DNA from: Desulfocorpusculum sp964414345
GTDB taxonomy: Bacteria; Desulfobacterota; Desulfocorpusculales; Desulfocorpusculum
Length of the DNA stretch: 40,830 bases
Assembly (NCBI GenBank): GCA_964414345.1
Contig: CAYPWF010000034.1
Location: 1 to 40,830, forward strand
Reading direction: 5' to 3'
Shown here: in pieces, positions 32,521 through 40,738 of the stretch
Numbering within the stretch: position 1 is the stretch's first letter
Layout of the letters: the number at the start of each line of letters is the position of its first letter
Notes under the pieces: model-generated
What the model was told of the DNA's origin: nothing
Database searches by the model: none
What the model saw: only the letters and a program-made list of their open reading frames with translations
Translations under genes and position numbers: made by a program

Positions 32521-32700
32521 TAGCCCGCATTATTCACCATGAGTGGATAATACGGGCTGTCTTCATGACATACTAGAACAAAGCAGTCAATGCTAAAAAA
32601 CACCCAGGCTTCTGATTTCATCTTTGGCCCTGGTGGGACTCCTAATACACCTAAGCCTGCCGGGAGCGTGGGGGCTCCGACACCCCTGGAGCCCAAGCGG
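32521..32700 (-). repeat. Dispersed ~195-bp repeat, copy F
   Basis: Its terminal hairpin is very clear: AGCCCGCATTATTCAC-CATGA-GTGGATAATACGGGCT at 32522-32558, matching copy E base for base in one arm. Further in, GATGAAATCAGAAG, GGGTGTTTTTTAGCATTGAC and TATGTCATGAAGAC (minus strand) align with the other copies. The outer end towards frr is diverged: GGAGCCCCCACGCTCCCGGC keeps the GC-rich middle but not the hairpin pairing. So it is an older copy. Confidence 0.8.
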
Positions 32701-32710
32701 ACCAAAGACA

Positions 32711-33268
32711 TTAGATCTCCAAGATCTCCTTCTCTTTGTTCTTCAACAAGGTGTCCACTTTCTCCACGTACCGGTCTGTGAGCTCCTGCACCTGCTCCTG
32801 GTAACGGAACATCTCATCCTCTGTTATCAGCTTTTCCTTTTTGAACTCTTTGAGACTCTCATTGGCCTCCCTACGGTGATTTCTCAAATCCACCTTGCGC
32901 TCCTCGGCCATTTTTCGTACCACCTTGACCAGCTCTTTGCGCCTTTCCTCGGTCAAGGGTGGAATCGCAATTCTGATGACTTTACCGTCGTTCATAGGGG
33001 TCAAGCCAAGCTCTGAGCGCAAAACCGCCTTTTCTATTTCCCCCATGATCCCCTTGTCCCACGGCTGAATTGTGAGAAGCCTGGGCTCTGGTATGGATAT
33101 GTTGGCCACTTGATTTATGGGCATGGAACTACCGTAGTAGTCAACCCTTATTCCCTCAAGAAGAGCTGTGGTGGCCCGACCTGTGCGCACTCGATCGTAC
33201 TCCTTGCTCAACTGTGAGATGACCTTCTCCATGTCTGATTTCAAAGACTCTATGAGCTCTTCCACCAT
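32711..33268 (-). CDS. frr: Ribosome recycling factor
   Basis: A 185-residue RRF, which with EF-G splits the post-termination ribosome. Seen: LSKEYDRVRTGRATTALLEGIRV, YYGSSMPINQVANISIPEPRLLTIQPWD, GKVIRIAIPPLTEERRKELVKVVRK and the final QELTDRYVEKVDTLLKNKEKEI. It starts 3 bp after pyrH. The standard rpsB-tsf-pyrH-frr order is kept. Confidence 0.98.
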   Translation of the reverse strand: MVEELIESLKSDMEKVISQLSKEYDRVRTGRATTALLEGIRVDYYGSSMPINQVANISIPEPRLLTIQPWDKGIMGEIEKAVLRSELGLTPMNDGKVIRIAIPPLTEERRKELVKVVRKMAEERKVDLRNHRREANESLKEFKKEKLITEDEMFRYQEQVQELTDRYVEKVDTLLKNKEKEILEI

Positions 33269-33271
33269 GAC

Positions 33272-34009
33272 TCACCCCCGAATGAGAGTGCCCACTTTTT
33301 CTCCCATTACCACTCTTCTTATATTGCCTCTGGTGCGAAGATTAAATATCACAATGGGTATCTGAGTATCCTTTACAAGGGAAACAGCTGTGGCATCCAA
33401 AACCTTCAGGTCCCTTTCCAGGACCTCCATATACCTGACCTCATCCAGTTTCTCAGCCTCGGGATGGGCCACAGGATCCTTGTCGAAAACCCCGTCCACT
33501 TTTGTGGCCTTCAGGATCACCTCGGCCCCGATTTCCCTGGCCCTCAGGGAGGCGGCCGTATCAGTGGTGAAAAAGGGATTCCCGGTGCCTGCAGCAAAGA
33601 TCACCACACGCCCTTTTTCCAAATGCCTGGTGGCCCTCCGTCGGATGTAGGGCTCGGCTATCTGCCTCATTTCTATGGCAGAGAGAACTCTTGTTGGCAC
33701 CCCAAGCCTCTCCAAAGATTCCTGAAGAGCCAATCCATTGATAACTGTGGCCAACATCCCCATATAGTCAGCCGCAGCCCGGTCCATCCCATGGCTGGCT
33801 GCGGTCAAGCCTCTGAAAATATTCCCACCTCCGATAACCACTCCTACTTGCACTCCCAGGTCCACCACCTCTTTTATTTCCTGGGCCACCTCCTGCATGA
33901 CCCTGGGCTGGATACCGAAGCCCTCCTCGCCCATGAGGGCCTCACCGCTTAATTTCAGCAGGATTCTTTTGAATCGGGGCATGCAAGCCCCGAAGCCTCG
34001 GCTGCTCAT
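33272..34009 (-). CDS. pyrH: Uridylate kinase
   Basis: A 245-residue bacterial UMP kinase of the amino-acid-kinase fold. Seen: RILLKLSGEALMG, GVVIGGGNIFRG, AADYMGMLATVINGLAL, AEPYIRRRATRHLEKGRVVIFAAGTGNPFFTTDTAA and KVLDATAVSLVKD. The first ATG at 34009 overlaps the tsf stop and has GAGGG just before it; the next ATG at 33982 matches the usual family start, so the first nine residues may be extra. It precedes frr by 3 bp. Confidence 0.97.
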   Translation of the reverse strand: MSSRGFGACMPRFKRILLKLSGEALMGEEGFGIQPRVMQEVAQEIKEVVDLGVQVGVVIGGGNIFRGLTAASHGMDRAAADYMGMLATVINGLALQESLERLGVPTRVLSAIEMRQIAEPYIRRRATRHLEKGRVVIFAAGTGNPFFTTDTAASLRAREIGAEVILKATKVDGVFDKDPVAHPEAEKLDEVRYMEVLERDLKVLDATAVSLVKDTQIPIVIFNLRTRGNIRRVVMGEKVGTLIRG

Positions 34010-34605
34010 GAGCCCTCACCAACCTGAAACCTCACAAAACGACGCACAACTATGTTTTCCCCCAGCTTACCCACTGTGGCTTCCACCCTCTGTCTGACTG
34101 TAATGCTGTCGTCCTTCACAAAAGGTTGCTCCATCAAACAAACCTGGGAATAAAACTTCTTAAGTTTCCCCTCCACTATTCGCTCCAGAACCTTCTCTGG
34201 TTTCCCCTCCCCCAAGGCCTGGGCTCGGTAAATCTCCTTCTCCTTGGCCAATACCTCCTGGGGCACATCTCCCATCTCCACGTACAGAGGCTGGGCCGAG
34301 GCCACCTGCATGGCCAAGTCCTTGGCTAAATCCTGGAACTCCTGGGTATTGGCTACAAAATCGGTCTCACAGTTCAACTCCACCAGCACCCCGATTTTCC
34401 CTCCAAAGTGAACATAGTGACCAATGATGCCTTCCTTGGTGGATCTTCCCGCCTTCTTGGCAGCAGCCATGGCCCCTTTTTTCCGAAGAATTTCTGTGGC
34501 TTTCTCCGGATCACCTCCTGCCTCTGCCAGAGCTTTCTTGCAGTCCATAATACCCGCCCCGGTCTTCTCCCTGAGCTCCATCACTGTCTTGGCATCTATA
34601 CTCAC
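34006..34605 (-). CDS. tsf: Elongation factor Ts, short form
   Basis: EF-Ts of 199 residues, the GDP-GTP exchange factor for EF-Tu. Seen: the UBA-like start VMELREKTGAGIMDCKKALAEAGGD, HYVHFGGKIGVLVELNCETDFVA and LMEQPFVKDDSITVRQ. It is the short form with one core subdomain, as in Thermus and many anaerobes, against about 280 residues in E. coli. It overlaps pyrH by four bases and follows rpsB by 27 bp. Confidence 0.98.
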   Translation of the reverse strand: MSIDAKTVMELREKTGAGIMDCKKALAEAGGDPEKATEILRKKGAMAAAKKAGRSTKEGIIGHYVHFGGKIGVLVELNCETDFVANTQEFQDLAKDLAMQVASAQPLYVEMGDVPQEVLAKEKEIYRAQALGEGKPEKVLERIVEGKLKKFYSQVCLMEQPFVKDDSITVRQRVEATVGKLGENIVVRRFVRFQVGEGS

Positions 34606-34632
34606 GGATCCACTCCTCCCTCTGTCCCTAAC

Positions 34633-35469
34633 TCATCTGTCCTCGTATTGCTCCAAATAGTCTTCCTCTCCCTCTTCCTTTTCTTCAAAAGGCTCTGAGC
34701 TGGGCTCTGGCTTCCCTTCGGATTCAGCCTGCGGGACCGCCCTGGCTTCCACCTCCGGCTGGCCCATTTCCCTTAGCTGCTCTTCCCTGGCCGCCATTCC
34801 TTCCAAGCAAGCATCGGCGATCAGAGAAGAAAAAAGCTTGATGGCCCTGATGGCATCATCGTTGCCTGGTATTACATAGTCCACCTCATCAGGATCGCAA
34901 TTGGTGTCAACTATGGCCACCACTGGAATGCCCAATTTTCTGGCTTCCTTCACAGCTATGTATTCCCGCCTGGAGTCAACAATGAAGACTGCACCGGGCA
35001 ACTCCCTCATCTCCTTAATGCCCCCCAGGTTCTTAAGAAGCTTTGCCTTCTCCTTCTGGAGGTGCATGATCTCCTTCTTGGTGTAGCCCTGCAGCCTGCC
35101 ATCCTCTGCCATGGCTTCCAAATCCCTCAACCGCTCTATTCCTTTTCTTATTGTCTGGAAGTTGGTGAGCATGCCTCCCAACCATCTATGATTAACATAG
35201 GGCATGCTGCAACGTGTGGCTTCCTCTTCGATGGATTCCTGCGCCTGACGCTTTGTACCTACAAAAAGCACACTCTTTCCCTCGGCCACGGTGTCCCGCA
35301 CGAACTGGTACGCCCTTTTGAACATGCGTACGGTCTTCTGTAGGTCAATGATGTAGATGCCGTTTTTGTCCGCAAAAATGTAAGGCTTCATCTTGGGGTT
35401 CCATCTGCGTGTCTGATGCCCGAAATGAACCCCTGCCTCCAAAAGCTGCTTCATCGTCACATTGGCCAC
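34633..35469 (-). CDS. rpsB: Ribosomal protein S2
   Basis: A 278-residue S2, needed for S1 docking on the 30S. Seen: MKQLLEAGVHFGHQTRRWNP, the GTKRQAQESI block, VNHRWLGGMLTNFQTI, PGAVFIVDSRREYIAVKEA and DTNCDPDEVDYVIPGNDDAIRAI. A Glu-rich tail of about 40 residues ends the protein. It heads the rpsB-tsf-pyrH-frr unit; the 130-bp gap before it carries a small hairpin. Confidence 0.98.
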   Translation of the reverse strand: MANVTMKQLLEAGVHFGHQTRRWNPKMKPYIFADKNGIYIIDLQKTVRMFKRAYQFVRDTVAEGKSVLFVGTKRQAQESIEEEATRCSMPYVNHRWLGGMLTNFQTIRKGIERLRDLEAMAEDGRLQGYTKKEIMHLQKEKAKLLKNLGGIKEMRELPGAVFIVDSRREYIAVKEARKLGIPVVAIVDTNCDPDEVDYVIPGNDDAIRAIKLFSSLIADACLEGMAAREEQLREMGQPEVEARAVPQAESEGKPEPSSEPFEEKEEGEEDYLEQYEDR

Positions 35470-35512
35470 CCGTCCACCTCCTGTAGCCCCATTCTCTCAT
35501 GGAGCTTTTTCT

Positions 35513-35527
35513 TCCGGCCTTGCCGGA
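35513..35527 (-). promoter_or_regulatory. Short perfect hairpin in the rpsB leader
   Basis: TCCGGC-CTT-GCCGGA is a perfect six-pair hairpin 45-60 bp upstream of the rpsB start. Leftward it is followed by AGAAAAAGC, not a U run, so it does not look like a terminator of argJ. S2 leaders in other bacteria are autoregulated; whether this is one is unknown. Confidence 0.3.
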
Positions 35528-35602
35528 TTTGCATATAAACAAACATTCTACCCGCCTACGGCCCCTTTCGCAACCGCTTTCCCCCGGGCTTCCAGGGCCC
35601 CG

Positions 35603-36805
35603 TCAAGTTCTGTAGCTCCCGTTTATGCTCACATATTCGTGTGAGAGATCGCAGGTATGAAGAACCGCTTCCCCTGATCCGGAGCCTATGCATACTCTTA
35701 TACTGAATTCCCTTTGCCTTACCACATCCTTGGCCAAATTCTCGCTAATTTCACCTGCAGGCCGCCCAGCCTTGAGCACCTGAACTGGCCCGTACCAAAG
35801 ATCCAAGCGATCAAGTTCAAGTGGAACACCACTGTAGCCTACTGCTGCCGCTATCCTTCCCCAGTTCACATCCTCACCGTAAAAAGCTGTCTTCACCAAG
35901 GGGGAATGGGCTATGGCCCGGGCAACTTTCCAGGCCGAGGAATTATCCGGAGCCCCTTCCACCCGCAAGTGCACCAGCTTGGTGGCTCCCTCGGCGTCTC
36001 TCACCACCTCCAAAGCCATGTCTTCCAGAACTTCCCCCAGCAGCCCCCGAAACTCCTCTCCAGACGGGGAGCCCTCCCTCAGTGGATTCCCTCCTGAGGC
36101 TCCATTGGCCAATACCAATACAGTGTCATTTGTGCTTGTGTCTCCGTCCACGGTGATGGCATGGAAGGACCTCTCCAGGGAACTTTCCAAACACTCCTGA
36201 AGGAAAACGGGACTTGCCGCCACATCGGTTACTACAAAGCAAAGCATGGTGGCCATTTGAGGATGAATCATTCCGGCTCCTTTTACCACAGCCCCAATGC
36301 TGACCTCCCTTCCCTCCAATGTCTTGTGGCGCAAGGTCCACTTGGGCCTAGTGTCAGTGGTCATTATGGCTCGGGCCAGGTCCTCAAGCCTCCAGGGCCC
36401 CAAACCCCTTACCAGGCTGGGGATGGATTTTCTGATGCGCTCCAAAGGAAGCCTGGTGCCTATCACACCCGTGGAAGCCAACATAATCTCCTCTTGCTTT
36501 AGCCCCAGCTCCATTGCAGCCCACCGGGCGCACTCCAGCCCGTCCTCATAGCCCTGCGGCCCGGTGCAAGCATTAGCACATCCTGCATTGGCCAAAACAG
36601 CCCTACAGACCCCTCTGGGAAGCCTTTCCCTGTCGATCAGAACCGGGGCTGCAGCCACCAAATTCCGGGTGAATACCCCGGCCACCGAGGCTGGGAATTC
36701 TGAAAAGATAAGACCCAGGTCCAGCTCCCCCTCCTTGCGCTTAAGCCCGCAGGAAACCGCAGAAAAAAGAAAGCCTTTTACGCCCTTTTTATCTTTATCA
36801 CCCAT
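35603..36805 (-). CDS. argJ: Bifunctional glutamate N-acetyltransferase / ornithine acetyltransferase
   Basis: A 400-residue ArgJ, which moves the acetyl group from N-acetylornithine to glutamate in the cyclic arginine pathway. Self-cleavage gives two chains: the nucleophile threonine is in KGAGMIHPQMATML. Also seen: NAGCANACTG near the N-terminus, GVIGTRLP and the VNWGRIAAAVGYSG block. The ATG at 36805 has GGGAGG seven bases before it; the open frame starts at a TTG two codons earlier. It lies upstream of rpsB, 130 bp apart, and no other arg gene is in the window. Confidence 0.96.
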   Translation of the reverse strand: MGDKDKKGVKGFLFSAVSCGLKRKEGELDLGLIFSEFPASVAGVFTRNLVAAAPVLIDRERLPRGVCRAVLANAGCANACTGPQGYEDGLECARWAAMELGLKQEEIMLASTGVIGTRLPLERIRKSIPSLVRGLGPWRLEDLARAIMTTDTRPKWTLRHKTLEGREVSIGAVVKGAGMIHPQMATMLCFVVTDVAASPVFLQECLESSLERSFHAITVDGDTSTNDTVLVLANGASGGNPLREGSPSGEEFRGLLGEVLEDMALEVVRDAEGATKLVHLRVEGAPDNSSAWKVARAIAHSPLVKTAFYGEDVNWGRIAAAVGYSGVPLELDRLDLWYGPVQVLKAGRPAGEISENLAKDVVRQREFSIRVCIGSGSGEAVLHTCDLSHEYVSINGSYRT

Positions 36806-36892
36806 CTTCAAACCTCCCGGGATCTTTTCTGATCCTTGCTCCGGCTATCAAGAAGTTACTGGAAGTCTTGCCTTCTTTCCCTGGGGGCCCTG

Positions 36893-37068
36893 AGCAGGAT
36901 TATTCTCCAAAGCCTCTGAGTTGGGTGGCCACTCCCCTAAACACCCGGTAGCCCTTGGCATGTTCCGACTCAAACAAAGGCCGAATCCAAAACCGGAAAT
37001 AGCGGTCTCTCTGGGCATATCATAAAGCCAGACCGCGTTGTTCACTACCGGTGGGTGATTCCGGCTAA
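36893..37068 (+). repeat. Dispersed ~195-bp repeat, copy C (internal deletion)
   Basis: Starts AGCAGGATTATTCTCCAAAGCCTCTGAG, almost the same as copy D, and ends TGATTCCGGCTAA. The block CTTGGCATGTTCCGACTCAAA is close to copy E. The middle part with GTGTTTTTGAGCATGGACCGG is missing, which shortens the copy by about 20 bp. It lies in the 350-bp gap between secA and argJ. The rest of the gap shows no gene. Confidence 0.85.
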
Positions 37069-37156
37069 TCTTCCCATCTTATGGAGGGAAGTAATTTTTC
37101 CCAAAGACACTTTGACTCCTTTGGCCAACAAGCCCTCTTATTCTTCTCTGAAGCAG

Positions 37157-40100
37157 CTAGCGCCCGCAGCATTTCTTGTATTTTTTCCCGCTCCCGCAAG
37201 GACAGGGATCGTTTCTGCCCACCTTCTGAGCTGACCTTCTCACAGGCCTGGGCTCTTCTGAGCCATCAGGATTGTTGACGGGTGCTCTCCTCCCCCTGCC
37301 AAGTGCCAAAGCAGGCCTTCTGGGGCTCCTTTGAGCAGGCTCTGTTGCCACTTGGACTCTGAAGAGCCTTTCCACAACCTCCGAGCGGATCCGCTCTGTG
37401 AGGGTCACAAAGAGTTCGTAGCCTTCTTTTTGGTATTCTCTGAGGGGATCCCTTTGGGCATAGCCTCTTAGGCCTATACCTTCCTTGAGATGGTCCATAC
37501 CCAGCAGATGCTCCTTCCAAAGATTGTCCAAGGTCTGAAGAAGGATCATCTTTTCCAAGTAGCGCATTATGTCTGAACCGTAGAGCTCCTCTTTCTTCTG
37601 GTAGTAAAAAAGCAGCCTTTGGAAGACCGCTTCCAAGAGGTCATCTTGGGTCGAGATTTCTTCCAAGGCCGCGCCGTCCCAAGGCACACCCAGTCTCATC
37701 CTGACTTCCCTGGCCAGTCCTTTCAAATCCCACTCCTCGGGGTGGGACTTGACAGGAGCATATCGCTCCACCGCCTCCTCGGCCCACTGTCTGATCATTT
37801 CCCGCACGTCCTGGTCGAGTCTGTCCCCCAGCAGGATTCTCTGCCTCTGGGCGTAGATGACCTCGCGCTGTTTGTTCATGACATCGTCATATTCCAAGAG
37901 GTGTTTCCTTATGTCGAAGTTGTGCTGTTCCACACGCCGCTGGGCGTTTTCTATGGCACGAGTTACAAGGGCGTGCTCTATAGGCTCTCCTTCCTGCATG
38001 CCTATCCTGTCCATTATGGAGGCGATCCTTTCGGACCCGAATATCCTCAAGAGATCGTCCTCCAGGGATAGATAAAACCTGGAAGAGCCCGGATCCCCTT
38101 GCCTTCCTGAACGGCCCCTGAGCTGTCTGTCTATGCGCCGGGCCTCATGCCTTTCGGTTCCTATTATGTGGAGTCCTCCCAGTTCCACCACACCCGGCCC
38201 CAGCTTGATGTCCGTGCCTCGGCCCGCCATATTGGTGGCAATGGTCACAGAGCCGTGATGACCCGCACGGGCCACTATTTCGGCCTCTTCTTTGTGCCGT
38301 TTGGCATTCAATACCGAGTGGCGTACACCTTTGGGCAGCATGCGGCTTAAGAGCTCTGAGACCTCCACCGAGACGGTGCCCACCAAGACCGGCTGCCCCC
38401 TCTTGTGGCACTCTTCTATCTCCTGGATTATGGCCCTGTACTTCTCCCGCTTTGTGCGAAAGATGACGTCCGGATAATCCTGGCGTATACAGGGCCTGTG
38501 GGTGGGAATCACCACTACATCCAGCTTGTATATCTTGAGAAACTCGGCAGCCTCGGTCTCGGCTGTTCCGGTCATACCGGCCAGCTTTTCATACATGCGA
38601 AAATAGTTCTGGATGGTTATGGTGGCCAGGGTCTGAGTTTCACCCTCTATTCTCACTCCCTCCTTGGCTTCCAGGGCCTGATGCAGGCCGTCGCTGTACC
38701 TTCTGCCGGGCATTAGCCGGCCTGTGAACTCATCCACTATGATCACCTGGCCTTCGGTCACCACATAGTTCACATCCTTCTCGAACAGGGAGTAGGCTCT
38801 GAGAAGCTGGAAGAGGTTTTGCATGATCTCGCTTTTGTCCTGGAACTCTTTTTCCGCCTCCTCCCTTTGCTCCGGAGTCACATCAGGGTTTGAATCCAGC
38901 TCTGCCAGATCCGGAAGCACGAAGAAATTGGGATCCTTAGGGGAAAGAGCCATTCGGCCTTTTTCCGTCAGATCCACCACATTGGACTTTTCGTCCAGGC
39001 TGAAATAAAGCTCCTCGTCCAGCCGCCAAAGGGTCTTGTCCCTAATGTGGTCCAGCTCCACTCTCTCCACAAGCCTTTTGTTGTTGCTGTCCTGAAGGAG
39101 CTTGAGAAGCCTCTTGTTCTTGGGGGCTCCTCTTTTGGCCTGGAGCATTTTTATGCCGGCCTCATAATCTTGGCCTTCCTCCAGAAGCTTCTCTGCCTCT
39201 GCCAAGAGCCTGTTGACCAAAAAGGTTTGGCTCTGGACTAGCCTCTGGACCATGGGCTGGAGTTCTGCGTAGCGGTTGGTCTCTCTTTCCACAGGGCCTG
39301 AAATTATCAGAGGGGTCCGGGCCTCATCTATAAGGATGGAGTCCACCTCGTCCACTATGGCGTAATGGAAGCCTCTTTGCACCTGGTCCTCGGCCCTGAG
39401 AGCCATGTTGTCTCTCAAGTAGTCGAAACCAAACTCGCTGTTTGTGCCGTAGGTTATATCAGCTTCATAGGCCCGGCGCCGTTCCTCCTGGGGCATATCG
39501 TGATATATGACCCCCACAGTCAAACCAAGCAGCTCATATATTTGCCCCATCCAGTCCCTGTCTCTCCTGGCAAGGTAGTCATTCACGGTAACCACATGTA
39601 CGCCCCGGCCTGTGAGCGCGTTTAGGTATACCGGGAGGGTGGCAACAAGTGTCTTGCCTTCCCCTGTGGCCATCTCGGCTATTTTCCCCTGGTGAAGAAC
39701 TATTCCTCCTGCCAGCTGGACATCAAAGGGACGTTCCCCAAGCACCCGTCTGGCCGCCTCCCGAACCACCGCAAAAGCTTCTGGCAGAAGCTCTTCCAGA
39801 GTCTCCCCTATGGCTTTCTTGAGCTCGGCCTTCAGCTCCTCCACCCGCTCCTCTGCGAAGTCCTGGGCCTGGAATGTTGTCTGTTGAACTCCTGGGATTT
39901 CAGTCTCTGAGACCAGCTTCTGCAAAGAGAGATCCCTCACCACCCTGCCAAGCTCCAGGCGACCCAGATCCCCGGCAGATTCCAAGACCTGAACCACTGT
40001 CTGCTTCAACCGCTCGCGGAACTCCTGCGTCTTTTGCCTTAGAGCCTCATCGCTCAATGCCCTGAGCCCTGGCTCCAGCTCATTGATCTGCTCCACAATG

Positions 40101-40168
40101 GGAGCTATGCGCTTAAGCGCCCTTTCATTGGCACTTCCGAAAACTCTTTGTAACGCCTGGATTAGCAT
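37157..40168 (-). CDS. secA: Protein translocase ATPase SecA, long form
   Basis: A 1003-residue SecA motor, which drives proteins through SecYEG. Walker A is ATGEGKTLVA near residue 168; the DEAD-like box DEVDSILIDEARTPLIISG follows. Motor motifs GTNSEFGFDYLRDN, TNMAGRGTDI and RIDRQLRGRSGRQGDPG are intact. The C-terminus ends in the zinc-binding CPCGSGKKYKKCC. It is about 100 residues longer than the E. coli enzyme. Most of the extra is a helical insert at about 55-122, and another lies in the preprotein-binding region around 300-390 (QSQTFLVNRLLAEAEKLLEE and following), as in Bacteroidetes-type SecA. It is the first gene of the leftward block, facing argJ across a repeat-filled gap. Confidence 0.97.
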   Translation of the reverse strand: MLIQALQRVFGSANERALKRIAPIVEQINELEPGLRALSDEALRQKTQEFRERLKQTVVQVLESAGDLGRLELGRVVRDLSLQKLVSETEIPGVQQTTFQAQDFAEERVEELKAELKKAIGETLEELLPEAFAVVREAARRVLGERPFDVQLAGGIVLHQGKIAEMATGEGKTLVATLPVYLNALTGRGVHVVTVNDYLARRDRDWMGQIYELLGLTVGVIYHDMPQEERRRAYEADITYGTNSEFGFDYLRDNMALRAEDQVQRGFHYAIVDEVDSILIDEARTPLIISGPVERETNRYAELQPMVQRLVQSQTFLVNRLLAEAEKLLEEGQDYEAGIKMLQAKRGAPKNKRLLKLLQDSNNKRLVERVELDHIRDKTLWRLDEELYFSLDEKSNVVDLTEKGRMALSPKDPNFFVLPDLAELDSNPDVTPEQREEAEKEFQDKSEIMQNLFQLLRAYSLFEKDVNYVVTEGQVIIVDEFTGRLMPGRRYSDGLHQALEAKEGVRIEGETQTLATITIQNYFRMYEKLAGMTGTAETEAAEFLKIYKLDVVVIPTHRPCIRQDYPDVIFRTKREKYRAIIQEIEECHKRGQPVLVGTVSVEVSELLSRMLPKGVRHSVLNAKRHKEEAEIVARAGHHGSVTIATNMAGRGTDIKLGPGVVELGGLHIIGTERHEARRIDRQLRGRSGRQGDPGSSRFYLSLEDDLLRIFGSERIASIMDRIGMQEGEPIEHALVTRAIENAQRRVEQHNFDIRKHLLEYDDVMNKQREVIYAQRQRILLGDRLDQDVREMIRQWAEEAVERYAPVKSHPEEWDLKGLAREVRMRLGVPWDGAALEEISTQDDLLEAVFQRLLFYYQKKEELYGSDIMRYLEKMILLQTLDNLWKEHLLGMDHLKEGIGLRGYAQRDPLREYQKEGYELFVTLTERIRSEVVERLFRVQVATEPAQRSPRRPALALGRGRRAPVNNPDGSEEPRPVRRSAQKVGRNDPCPCGSGKKYKKCCGR

Positions 40169-40303
40169 GGATCAGGACCTCCGTTCCAAGACACCTCTTG
40201 GGGCTTCTATTCTGACCAGACCCAAGAGTATAGCCCCAGCCGATTTTTTCTATTTTACTCCACAAAAACCGCACCGGTCAGACAATCTATTGGCTCCTCT
40301 GAC

Positions 40304-40499
40304 AGCCCGGATTATTCTCCAAAGCCTCTGACTTTGGGGGCTACACCCCCAAGCCTCCGATACCCTTTCCCATTTTCCGACCAAGACCAAGAGCAAATCT
40401 GAAACCGAAAATCAGGATCTTTTTGGGAATGGACCGGTTTGTCCAAACATCTCATTGAGATACCCCGCATTAACCACTGATCCTGAATAATGCGGAATA
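40304..40499 (+). repeat. Dispersed ~195-bp repeat, copy D
   Basis: Starts AGCCCGGATTATTCTCCAAAG, a near-exact mirror of the AGCCCGCATTATTCAC found at the other end of copies E and F, so it shows the terminal inverted repeat best. The internal hairpin is TTGGGGG-CTACA-CCCCCAA. Blocks ATCTGAAACCGAAAATCAGG, GGAATGGACCGG and TTTGTCCAAACATCTCATTGAGAT are shared. It ends CCTGAATAATGCGGAATA. Confidence 0.92.
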
Positions 40500-40721
40500 G
40501 AAGTCCAACCCAGCTCCCCTTAAAACAAATCTTTCTAAAGTCTTTTGGGTAATAAGGACTGGCATGCCGTGAGTTTGCCTAGCCCTCTAACCAGAAGTCT
40601 CCCCAGTGGAGCACAGGCTATGACCTCATGAGAAATATTGAACAAATGGGATGAGAGCACCAACTTCTTTGAGTGAAATCTAAGGAACACCCCCTAAGCC
40701 GATCTTCTCAAGAAATGCCCA

Positions 40722-40738
40722 AGCCTAATTATTCTCCA
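40722..40738 (+). repeat. 17-bp stub of a repeat copy, interrupted
   Basis: AGCCTAATTATTCTCCA matches the left end of copies C and D (AGCCCGGATTATTCTCCA) with two or three changes. The repeat stops right after it, where the hairpin-bearing end at 40739 begins. Confidence 0.5.
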
